A DNA stretch of 64,000 nucleotides, from the NCBI GenBank assembly GCA_033239525.1, contig BSYO01000034.1, positions 2,542,001-2,606,000 of the forward strand, read 5' to 3'. Shown piece by piece: positions 1 to 10,500 of this stretch. Position numbers and translations under genes: made by a program. Positions within the stretch are counted from its first letter, which is position 1; every line of letters begins with the position of its first letter. Source of the DNA: Nepenthes gracilis (lineage: Eukaryota; Streptophyta; Magnoliopsida; Caryophyllales; Nepenthaceae). Below the pieces are notes generated by a model, which ran no database searches, was not told the DNA's origin, and was given only the letters and a program-made list of their open reading frames with translations.

Positions 1-470
1 CAATTTGACCCGAATTTATTCGAAATATGGATTCAGGATGCATCATTCGCGTTGTTTGTGGGAAGCTGAAAAAAAGTTAACCTCATTTATTTCCACAACC
101 ACTTTCTTTTTTTGTAAGTAAATTATATTAAAATAAAAATATACAGAGCTTATATTCTATCTTCAATTGTTTTGCCGAATTGGAATAAGAATACAGACAT
201 TCGGGCATTTTACAACCATTTTCATCTCCAAAGTCAGTATCATCAATCAAAATGGTGAACACTAGAGTTCAAACTAGCGCTCCCACTCTGCTGGTAACCT
301 AATTGAAGGGGTACCCGCACTATTTTTTAAAGCCTGGTGGAGAAAATGAGTAATATGTTCAAAATGCTCCAAATACATTGCATCTATTAGGGCAAACAGA
401 GGAAGGGGGCTCCGCCCTCCTTTATCCCCGTTCTAGCCTCTTGGACAGGAGGCCCGAGGAAGAAAAAACC
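1..470 (+). mobile_element. 5' end of a degraded Tat-type Ty3/gypsy element
   Basis: The first ~44 bases match the last bases of the LTR at 2318-3362 and end in a GATGCATCA-like terminus. What follows (about 45-62) resembles a degenerate primer-binding site of the TGGCGCCGTCTGTGGGAA type used by Tat/Athila elements. A short frame at 252-302 starts MVNTRVQTSA, a typical start of Tat gag proteins, and stops after 16 codons. The rest of gag is missing, because repeat 471-2317 follows. The family call rests on the gag start and the primer site; the exact LTR edge is inferred. Confidence 0.55.
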
Positions 471-674
471 TGTAATATCACAGATTATTATTCGGATTAA
501 TTTAATATTAAATGTAATTTTGGATAAATTTGGCGTTACAAATTTAAATAAATATTGAGAGTTTTTGGAGGATATTTGCTTCAGTCGGCCTAGCGCCCAA
601 GACGCTCAATGTGTGCTCGTATTATTAACCGAATATCGATTTGGATTTAGATTAAAAGAAAAGTAAATTAAAAA

Positions 675-675
<1 letters not shown>

Positions 676-709
<34 letters not shown>
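676..709. repeat. (AAT)n microsatellite
   Basis: About eleven AAT units inside the left half of the inverted repeat pair. Confidence 0.95.
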
Positions 710-710
<1 letters not shown>

Positions 711-2018
711 AGAAAAAGATAAAAAAAAAGAAAACAAAAAATGCGGATAAGGATAAATCGAAGGAGGGTTTTGGGCAGAGAAGGGAAGGAAGAGGGAAGA
801 GAGGGAAAAGAGAGGGGAGGGCGGCCGTTCGACGGCGTTGTGCGGCGAGGTTGGCAGTGTTGACGCTTAGAGGCGGCTGTACGCAAGTGGTCGGCTGTAC
901 ACAACACACGCACACACAGCAGTAGACACCCACGCACAGAAGCATGGTAGCACCACCCACCACAGCAGTCAGCCATCCCCACGTGCCTACAGCAGCCCAC
1001 GCTGCTTATCCTTACTCATATATACACACACATACTGTCCATTCGTAGCCACACACACACAGATCTATATACGCACATACACACACGCACCTATACACAC
1101 ACAATTATATGTCGTCTTCGAACCGGGCTATACACCATTTCATCCAGTCGTGTTAACGAAGCACGAGGCTCTGTTTTCTCACCATTTTAGCCGGCCATGA
1201 AAAAACAGAGCAGGAGGCCCTGTTCTCATATCCATTTTCCGATTCCCACGAATAACTAAGAAAAGTTCAATTGTCATTATTCAACATGTGAACTAATAAA
1301 TTGTAAAGTATAAATTCATCATTTGTCAAGCCCTTGATTCACGTACTCTTCGGTTCACTGTACAGAAATCAGAATCCCTCAAATAGAGCATTCATCTCTG
1401 TTTCTTTTCTCGATCCAATCTTACATACAATTTCCACGCACATCACTTATTTAATAGTAATGGAGAGGAATACAATCAATTTAGAGAGAGCAGGACAGAT
1501 CGATAGCAAAATGGAAGAGTTACTTGCTAAAATGGAGGAGTACTTGCCTGAACTGTAATACGGCTAGGATTTAGTGGCAGCGGCAGTAGTGGCAATGGCG
1601 GCCAAAACCTACGACGGTGGTGTTGATTACAGAGGCGTTGGCGGCTTCGAAATTCACGGCAACACTCCCACCGGCTGCTTCGGCTCGGGCGTAGCTTTCC
1701 ACCTTGATTCCCCCCATTGGCCAGCCTTGAAACCCTAAAATAGTTGAGGGTAAATCATGCTAGGGTTTTTGAGTTTCCATATCCAATATCCTACCTTCCT
1801 CCCCCTTTGCCGTGCCGCTCCTCTTTCTCCTTATTCTCTTTCTTCTTTCCTTTCTTTCCCTTTTCTTTTCTTCTCCTCCTTCATTTTTCCTCCCTTTCTT
1901 TCCTTTCTCCTCCTTTTCCTTTTCTTTTCTTTCTTTTTCTTTTTCTTCTTTCCTTTCTTTTTCTTTCTCCCTCTCTTTCCCTTCTTCTTCTTTTTTCTTT
2001 CTTTACCCGTTTTATTTA

Positions 2019-2021
<3 letters not shown>

Positions 2022-2084
<63 letters not shown>
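2022..2084. repeat. (ATT)n microsatellite
   Basis: About twenty ATT units, in the mirrored position to the (AAT)n tract at 676-709. Confidence 0.95.
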
Positions 2085-2086
<2 letters not shown>

Positions 2087-2317
2087 CTTTTTAATATATT
2101 TATTTATGTATATTTATTTATCTCTCTTTAAAAATATTCATCATTTAGTTAATTTTTTAACTACCTCTATTTAAAACTTTGACCTAAATTTATAATATTA
2201 TATATATATATATTTTATTAGCGAATCTTAACACACTATAAATATTTACCTAATTAATTCACTATTTAATCTAATTTTTCATTAATGATCTAAATATAAA
2301 ATATTTGGGATATTACA

Positions 2318-3362
2318 AAATATGCCGGAGGCCGGAGTCTCAGGTCACCAGTATGGGGGCTAGTGATAGGGACGTTTGTAATGGATTTGCCCACAAAAGA
2401 AGAAACGGCACAAGTCCTCAGCAGCTCATTTTTACTTGGACGGTTGATGCTGCCATTAACTAGACGAGATGCACGTAGGTTGACAGAGGCTCAAACTCAG
2501 GATGGCCCATTTGGGCCCAGAACGGTCAACGCTTTTGTTGACCGAAGAGTGGCAAATAGACCGGCTGAAACCCAGGACACTCGCGGCTCAAGTCCAGGTT
2601 TGCCAGCGTGTCCATTTTCAAGCCATAATGGTTACCTGCCCTAATTTTTCAATCTTCAAAGAAAGCAAATTTTACTGTAACGGTCATCTCCAGAATTAAG
2701 GCATATTCCCGGAGGAAGACGCCCGAATCAATGCACGATCTGCTAGAAACTCTAATAGTTACAGAATGCAGAAGGAAGAAGATAAGCCTCTTTGACCATT
2801 ATGGCCAAGAATGGCACCCATGCTAGCGTAGGAAAAGCAGCGATCCCACTTAGTAGGTGGGCATCCAGTCTCACTGTATATGTAAGGCAACCAAGGGTCC
2901 ATGGTTATAAAAGGCCTTGGAATCTCCCTTCAATGACAACATTTTCACTTGCCCACAAAAGGTCTCAAGTAATGTAAAGTTCTCAAGCTCTTAGATATTT
3001 GAGCCTCCCAACGTGCTCCCGTGCTAAGTCTCTCTTTCTCTGCTACTAGTTCCTTACGAACTCAATATTTAGAGTGTCGGCTCCTCACGAGTATTCAAAG
3101 CCTCTCTATCTACGAGAGCATTCCCACATCCACAAGCACTCACCCAACATTCATACTACATTTTCTGCATTCACCTTCTATTCTTAAGAGGTTGCTTACT
3201 GACTTTGAGCGTTGGAGTGTTATTGGTGGGATTACATGCCGCCGTCACCTGACCTTTTGTTTAAAGTTATGGTGTGAAGGATCCAAGATTCTGTGGACGG
3301 AGTCGGATTCAGACAAATTATTTAACCCAAATTTGTTCAAAATTATAATTCATGACGCATCA
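2318..3362 (+). mobile_element. Tat-family LTR, probably 5'-truncated
   Basis: This segment shares ordered blocks with the Tat LTR at 60544-61561: a block around ATAGTGATAGGGA near the start, and a block around CTGACCTTTTGTTT followed by GGATCCA near the end. It finishes with ACGCATCA at 3362, matching the LTR end at the left edge of the window. The first tens of bases of a full LTR are missing at the junction with the inverted repeat block. With the gag start at 252 it may be the 3' LTR of the same shortened element. Confidence 0.55.
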
Positions 3363-4409
3363 AATGTAGAAATAAAATTTTTATTCTATCAACCAAACAT
3401 ACATTGAGAGGTTAGAATTCTTCCTCACTGTTAGATAAAAATTCAATGGTCCATATTTAGTATTTTTTTAGAAAATAAAATATATTAATAGTTATATTTT
3501 TTCATGAGTTTTTTTATAATGTTTACATTTTAATATTTTATAAAAACTTAAAAAAATAACTTATTTTTATAATTTTTTAACTATATGAAATAATAAGTAT
3601 TTAATCTTTAAAAATCTTATAGTTGAAAATAGATAAACTCTAACCTTTTAGTGATGAGCCCTTGCTTCCGTGTGTATACGTCTCATCTTTCTCAACTGCC
3701 TTATTTGGCTCTTATATCCTCTTATTAATTGCATATATCACGACATAGATCAAAAAAACAATTATCTCTTATAAGGATAAAAAAGCTCACTTTTTATATC
3801 TTAATTATTTATTTTTTAATAAATTATTATGATCTAATTATTTTTAAAAATTTAAAATTTATTTATTAAATAATTAGATCATAATTAATTATTTAAAAAA
3901 ATAATTAAAATAAAAAAATTATTTATCTTTTTAAAAAATGGGGCCCATCAGTCCACCACTATATACATATTATCAAAATTTCTTTGACTTTTCCGTCGAG
4001 TTAATTTTATTAAATAAGTAAATAAATTTATTTATATATAATACGAAGTTAATGTTATAAATTAAAATTAAAATTAAAATTAAAATTAAAAGCGACGTTC
4101 GGAAAGATGTGGTGGGTGGAGGAAAGGACACCACGGAGCGAAGGCGCACCACAGAAAAATGGGATGGTTAATGGCTTTAAACACGTCGTTATGTTAAAAT
4201 TTAATAATTAAAATTTTATAAAATATATAAAAAATATTAAATATAATTATATTTTTTAAAAATTTTATAATATTAATAAAAATTAAAAATAAATTTAATA
4301 TCAAAAATAATAAAATAATTTATTTAAAAAGATATTATTTAATATTTGAAAATTTTAAAAATATTATAATTTTAAGTTCGGCGCACGATGGGCTCGATTA
4401 ATTAATTAC
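3363..4409. other. Upstream intergenic region of the cytochrome b561 gene
   Basis: No gene is seen. The stretch is very AT-rich. It holds a MITE-like foldback (3770-3945), a short AAATTA tandem (about 4059-4092) and a second AT-rich self-complementary patch (about 4185-4378). The last part is expected to be the promoter of the gene starting at 4567. Confidence 0.6.
3770..3945. repeat. AT-rich foldback MITE, copy 1
   Basis: The left arm (TTTTTATATCTTAATTATTT) is roughly complementary to the right arm ending near ATTTATCTTTTT. The same arm and centre sequence recurs at 46018-46190 and, less clearly, at 16800-17000. Copies 1 and 3 are both followed by GGGCCC-type sequence. Confidence 0.55.
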
Positions 4410-4415
4410 CACGTG
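4410..4415. promoter_or_regulatory. G-box (CACGTG)
   Basis: A perfect CACGTG core lies 152 bases before the start codon of the cytochrome b561 gene, the range where plant promoters carry bHLH/bZIP-binding G-boxes. Function is inferred from motif and position only. Confidence 0.45.
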
Positions 4416-4566
4416 GCATAGGTCTATTGGTTCAATCGATCAATCATGAACGGACTCTAGAGTGTCCGTACGACTCCGACGAGGACTCTTAAATGGCAAC
4501 CCTCGACAGCAGCAGATCAGCTCCTGAAGCTCAGAGGCGGAGAGAGGTGGAGAGTGAAGGCCGGCG

Positions 4567-7500
4567 ATGGCGGTGAAGCCGGTGCCGATAACGTTCGTGG
4601 CCCACGCGCTGGGGGTTGCGGCTGCAGCGATGGTATTAGTTTGGTGCATCCACTTCAGAGGCGGATTTGCCTGGAAAGGTTCCAACAAAAACCTCATCTT
4701 CAACGTAAGTTTCTCTCTCTTCACTCTCTCTTCCGCTTCTTCTCCGCCGTCAATCGGTCTCTGAAAATTCACGATGGGAAGATCCATTTTGGATTTTAGA
4801 TGATACGATTCAGTGGTTTTTCTGTCGTAATAGGCGATGATTTTGCCGTTTCATTGATTTTCGCTCTGATTTTCTATTTCTCTTATTGGATCTCTGTCTT
4901 TTTGAGATTTGAATTATTCAGAAAGTTTATCTTCTTGGCGGACTTTTTTTGTTCTTTTCTGATATACTTTTGCTTAACGTGTTACTCGTACGCGTTGATT
5001 CTGATTCCTTATTTGGAATATATTTTGCTGGCAGCATCAGATACGTTGTCCTCTAGACTTTCGTCATCGAGAAAAAATAATTTTTAAAATTATTTTCTCT
5101 TTTGTGTAATTCGAAAAATTCATTTGCATGGATGATATAAAAAACTTGAAAATAAATCTGAATTTTATTTTGTTTTTTTGTTTTTTTTGAAGTTTTCAAC
5201 TGTAATTGAATACCCATTTTTTTAATTCTCTAATGGACCATATAGAATTTGACGCGAATCATTAGGGCGATGTCCTACCCACGGTTAAGGAATCCGAGAG
5301 TATTTCGCGGGATCCTTTCGATACTGAAGGTTGAATGGACTCGAAGTAAACTCTGAAGTGTCAAAAATAATTTAGTGAGAATAATCCTGTCTTCCAGATA
5401 AATGATTATTTAGATGTGGCCAGAGCACGGGCCATCGGCAATAGGTCTTTGGGGGTGGGCTGCGCTAGTTTCCGGCGGCGGGCTACACCGGAGTGAATCT
5501 CTAAAGGGACGAGATGTCCTCATTCAGACCACTAGACTCTGTTACTTATGATGTCGCAGGTGCTTTTTACAGTTTGGTGTTAGATTGCTGGGGTCAGGAA
5601 ATTCCTCATTTTTCCAGCCGGTTCATTGGTGTGGCTCTATCTGTCCTTTTCTGGTTTCCTTTCACATCTTTTTTCCCCCCTTCTCTTCCACTTTCCTTTT
5701 ACAGAGGAGGTTCCTTGATCAAGAATGCTTTCCTTGGAGGGTGTTGTAATGGTCTGAATTTTATAGTCACAAAAATCATGCATCACGTTTGTTATTGTTG
5801 AGAGTCGGATGCTAGCCAAGCTTAAACTCGAGCAAACTAATTGTGCGGGCCGTTTCTAGAATACAAACCCTGAAAGATCGACCGGTGCTAAGTTTGTTGA
5901 GTTCATGTGAATAGTTAATTAAAAGTACAGAAATACAAATATTAATGGGTTATAGAAGAATATTTTTTGAATTTATTTTCTCATATAGATAATCTTGAGT
6001 ATTTTGGCCGTGGATATTAGTATATATTAAAAATTTTTAACTTTTATAATATGATATCTAATTTTTTTGTAATGTTATATTTAAGATTAAAAATTTATCT
6101 AATTGAAAAAAATCCAAAAATTGCCAAAAGGGTTATCTAAATGTGGTGGGCCCCGATTGAAATTTGTGGTGTCGCTTTGCATGGAATTCATGAATGGACT
6201 ATTGATCCAGGCAATTATCTAAAGAATTCATGATTGGAGTTAATCCTATGGCTACGATGGCGCCACGGCTGCCACACGGGCTTGCGGTGGCAATTCCTCA
6301 ATGGAGCCTCCGGCGGGCACTGTATTTGTCAGGCACACGCCTGTAACCTGTTTAGAGGATTGGTGACAAATCCTCCTTTTCATCTTCTAGTAGCGTCTGC
6401 ACTCCTATTAGAATATGGCAAGTAAATATATAGGGTGTATATATGCATAGGAAATATTGTATATTTTCTTTTTTTACTTTTTCCCGTTGTATTTCCTTTT
6501 TCTCCTTTTTGTATTTTCCTTTTTGGTTTTCGGCTGATCCTCCATATATTGGAGGCGCCCCTTTTCAGCAATATTCAATTCGGACTTTTAACCACAATGA
6601 AGAGCATGACTGGCGTCCGTCTCCCTCTTCCTTCGTCTCCTTCGTCTCCTTCATCCTAGCTTTCGATCCGTAACTTTACATGGTATCAGAGATGGAACCT
6701 CCATCTACGTTACTTGAAACCGCATCAAATCCAGCCAAATCACCTACCCTCCACTCACACGAACACATGCATCCTCAAACCCTCACCGATCTTACAAATC
6801 CCTACCGGCTGGAAATCGGTGACAACCCTGCTATTACCCTCGTCACCGACTTACTTACCGGGGACAACTACGCGACATGGTCTAGGGCCATGCGCCGCGC
6901 TTTGAGAGCCAAAAACAAGCTCCAGTTCATCGAGGGCACCATCCATAAACCGAGTGACCCAAAAGACCCATTTTTGAGATTGGGGCGCCAGAACGACATG
7001 GTCGTCTCCTGGATCCAAAACTCGGTTAGCCCATCAATTAAATCGAGTGTTGTCTTCGTTGAGGATGCATTCGAGATCTGGAATGAGCTTCGTGACCGCT
7101 TCACTCAGCAGAATGGGCCACGGATTTTTCAGTTGAAGAAATCGTTGGCAAGCCTGCTTCAAGAACACGATCCAGTAAGCATCTATTATGGTAAGCTTAA
7201 AACTTTGTGGGACGAACTTTTGATTTATGATCCCCTTCCAAATTGCAATTGTGGCGAGATGAAAATATTTGCTGCCAAATACCAACGTGATTGTGTTATA
7301 CAATTTCTGATGGGATTAAATGATTCCTACTCAAATGCCCGGGACCAAATCATGATGATGGATCCCCTTCCCTCTGTTAACCGGGTATTTTCGGTTATTC
7401 AGCAGCAAGAGCAACAGCATCAAATGCTGTCTGCTGCTGCCCAGAATCTAAACTCAATGGCTTTAACTGCAAAAGGCAACCCTGGCCCCTTTAAAGGTCA

Positions 7501-10500
7501 TACAAAAATAAATCATCATGCCAAGAAAGAGAGGTTGTTCTGTGTTCATTGTAAGATTGCTGGGCACTCAATTCAACAGTGCTTTAAAATTGGAAATTCT
7601 GATGCACCTGTGTGTACGCACTGTAACAAGATCGGGCATGTTGTTGAGAAATGCTACCTCTTACATGGATTTCCTCCCAATCACAAGTTTCATGGCAAAA
7701 CTGGGAATACAAATCCCTCAGCCAATCTGTCCAGTTTTAAACCCTGTACCGAGAATGAAGGAAACCATGATGACAGAATTGGCCTGACTAAAAGCCAATT
7801 CAAACGCTCGGATCTCGATTCAACCAAAAGACGCTGCTCAACCGTGTTCGACCCGATGATTGATTGAGCAGCCCCAAGGTCGCCAACATGACCGGTAATA
7901 TCCTTACTGTTTCTTCCTTATATAAGCATCGCAAAAATAATCAGTATGTATGGATTCTGGACACCGGGGCCAACGATCATATGATATGTGATCCCTCGTT
8001 ATACTGTGATTATACGGTTCAGATTTCATGCTCTGTGAAACTTCCTGATGGAAGTAGAGCATCTGTTTCACATATTGGAAATATTAAACTCACTGATAAG
8101 TTGATATTGCAAAATGCCCTCTGCGTCCCTTCATTTACCTTTAATTTGATTTCTGTAAAACGTCTAACTGATACACTTAATTGCTGTATGTTTTTTCTTC
8201 CTAACGTTTGCTTGATTCAGGACCTTGCTACTTGGACGACGATTGGAATGGGTAAAGAAAAAAATGGACTGTATTGTTTGATGGATGAGACAGTTGATTC
8301 CAATTCGTTGCAGAGCCTTCTCCTCAAATATAGCAAGGGACCCTCCGTTAATTTTGCTTCGTTGCCTTCTGATTTATGGCATTCTAGACTAGGTCATACT
8401 TCGTACTCTAGGATGAAATTAATAAACGACCCTCTTGTAAAAGGTGCCGTATATTCTATTAATAATAATCCGTGCACTTTCTGCCACATGGCCAAGCAAC
8501 GTCGCCTCCCCTTTTCTCCCAGTACTCATAAGTCACACACCTTATTCGACGTGGTGCATTGTGACTTATGGGGACCTTGTTCAGAGGTATCCTATGATGG
8601 ATATAAATATTTTTGACTATTGTTGATGATGCATCCAGAAGTACTGGATTTACTCAAAAACAAAAATCGGATACAAAATTGTGCAGGGGAAGCCTTTTAT
8701 AACTGGTTGCCGACAATTTAATGTCAAAATCAAAGTAATTCGTGAGCGATAATGGAACAATTCAAACCGAGATTTTTACGGAAAAACGGGGTGTTATTCA
8801 CCAACGTAGTTGTGTGGAAACACCACAAAGAAAAACGGTGTTGTTGAACGAAACACCAACATTTATTAAATGTCGCTAGGGCCATTAGATTTCAATCGGG
8901 ACTCCCTTTGAAATTCTGGAGTGATTGTGTTCTTACCGCTGCACACATCATCAATAGGATTCCCACTCCTATACTTGAAAACAAGACTCCATATGAAATT
9001 TTATTTAGAGTCAAACCCAACTATGCCAACCTCCGTGTCTTTGGTTGCTTGTGTTACGCCACCACCATCTCCCAAGGCCGTACCAAGTTCGATCCCAGAA
9101 GTAGAAAATGTGCCTTCTTAGGTTACCCTTTTGGTGTCAAGGGCTACAAACTAATTGACTTAGATAGCCACACTACCTTTTATTCAAGAGACGTGATTTT
9201 CCATGAAAATATATTCCCTTTTCAAAATGACGGCCTTGACCAAAGTCCCAACACTCAACCCGACGCACTCTCATTAGAACCATCTCCTACCTATCACGAA
9301 CAATTATGGCCTACACAACCGCTGCCATCTAACCCTGAAGTTGAACCTATGACTGCTGATGATGAAGATATTCCTATGGTCTCCATTCACAATCAAGACC
9401 GGGCAGAACGCCTCATGAATAATCACTCCGAACAAAATGAACTAAATGATACACAAACTACTGTCATTAGTCAAATACCTGTTCGGAGAACCACTCGGGT
9501 TCGCAAGGCACCCGAATACCTGAAAGAATTTCACTGTCACCAAGTATCTCAAACTCCACACACCAAATCGAACATACAAACTCTTCCTGGAAGACCGTAT
9601 CCCATTGAAAATCACATATCATACCAAAAATTATCTCCCTCATTTGGTCACTTTTCTGCAACTATAACATCCCACAGTGAACCACGAACGTATGCTCAAG
9701 CCATTCGTGATAAAAATTGGTGTGACGCCATCCAAAAGGAATTGCACGCATTAGAACAAAACAAGACCTGGATTCTCACTGACTTACCCATCGGTAAGAA
9801 GACCATAGGCTGCCGATATGTCTTTAAATTGAAATTCAACAGTGATGGAAGTATTGAGAGATATAAATGTAGATTAGTCGCCAAAGGATATACGCAACAA
9901 GAAGGGATTGACTATCATGAAACATTTTCTCCTGTTGCCAAACTAACCACAGTTCGATGTCTCTTAGCCATAGCAGCTATCCAAGGATGGCACCTGTATC
10001 ATTTTGACGTTAATAATGCCTTTCTTCATGGTAGTTTAACTGAAGAGATCTATATGCAGAAACCCCCTGGATATACCAAAGGAAAACCGAACCAAGTTTG
10101 TAGACTTTTAAAAGCATCTATGGTCTTAAACAAGCCTCTAGACAAAGTGGTACTCCAGTCATCGACATCCTTGATCACCTTTGGCTTCACTCAATCTAAA
10201 GCCGATTACAGTCTTTTTACCAAACAAGATGATCAATCCTTTACTGTACTTCTTGTGTATGTTGATGATATCATCGTAGCTAGTAGTACTTTGACTTCTA
10301 TTCACTCTGTTAAGTCATATCTCAATCATGCTTTCAAAATTAAAGATCTCGGTGTTTTGCGATACTTTCTTGGAATAGAAGTTGCGCGCTCATCAACGGG
10401 CATCCATATATGTCAACGAAAATATGCCCTTGATATTTTAGCCGATTCGGATCCCTTGGTTCTAAACCTCTTAAGCTTCCAATGGATCGAATGTAAAACT

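Larger units (their letters stand above)
471..2317. repeat. Inverted pair of related repeats with TGTAATATC ends
   Basis: The block opens with TGTAATATC at 471 and closes with its reverse complement GATATTACA at 2309-2317. Read inward from each end the order is the same: about 200 bases of AT-rich DNA, an (AAT)n tract (676-709 on the left, mirrored as (ATT)n at 2022-2084 on the right), then a long purine-rich tract (710-830; mirrored as a pyrimidine tract at 1790-2020). TGTAATATC is a common start for plant LTRs, so two LTR-like copies in opposite orientation are likely. The centre (1560-1740) is GC-richer and has no recognisable gene. Frames across the purine or pyrimidine tracts are low complexity and are not called. 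Confidence 0.5.

Noticed and set aside
652..1000. Minus-strand frames of 103 and 110 codons
   Set aside because: They read through (AAT)n and a purine tract and give runs of Ile, Tyr, Phe or Leu; low complexity, not proteins.
1744..2174. Three overlapping plus-strand frames of 116-124 codons
   Set aside because: Pyrimidine tract and (ATT)n; each gives only Phe/Ser/Leu and a poly-Ile, poly-Leu or poly-Tyr tail.
6435..6673. Frames of 74 and 76 codons, repeated at 11249-11487
   Set aside because: Both copies lie inside the copia LTRs; their identity reflects the LTR, not a gene.
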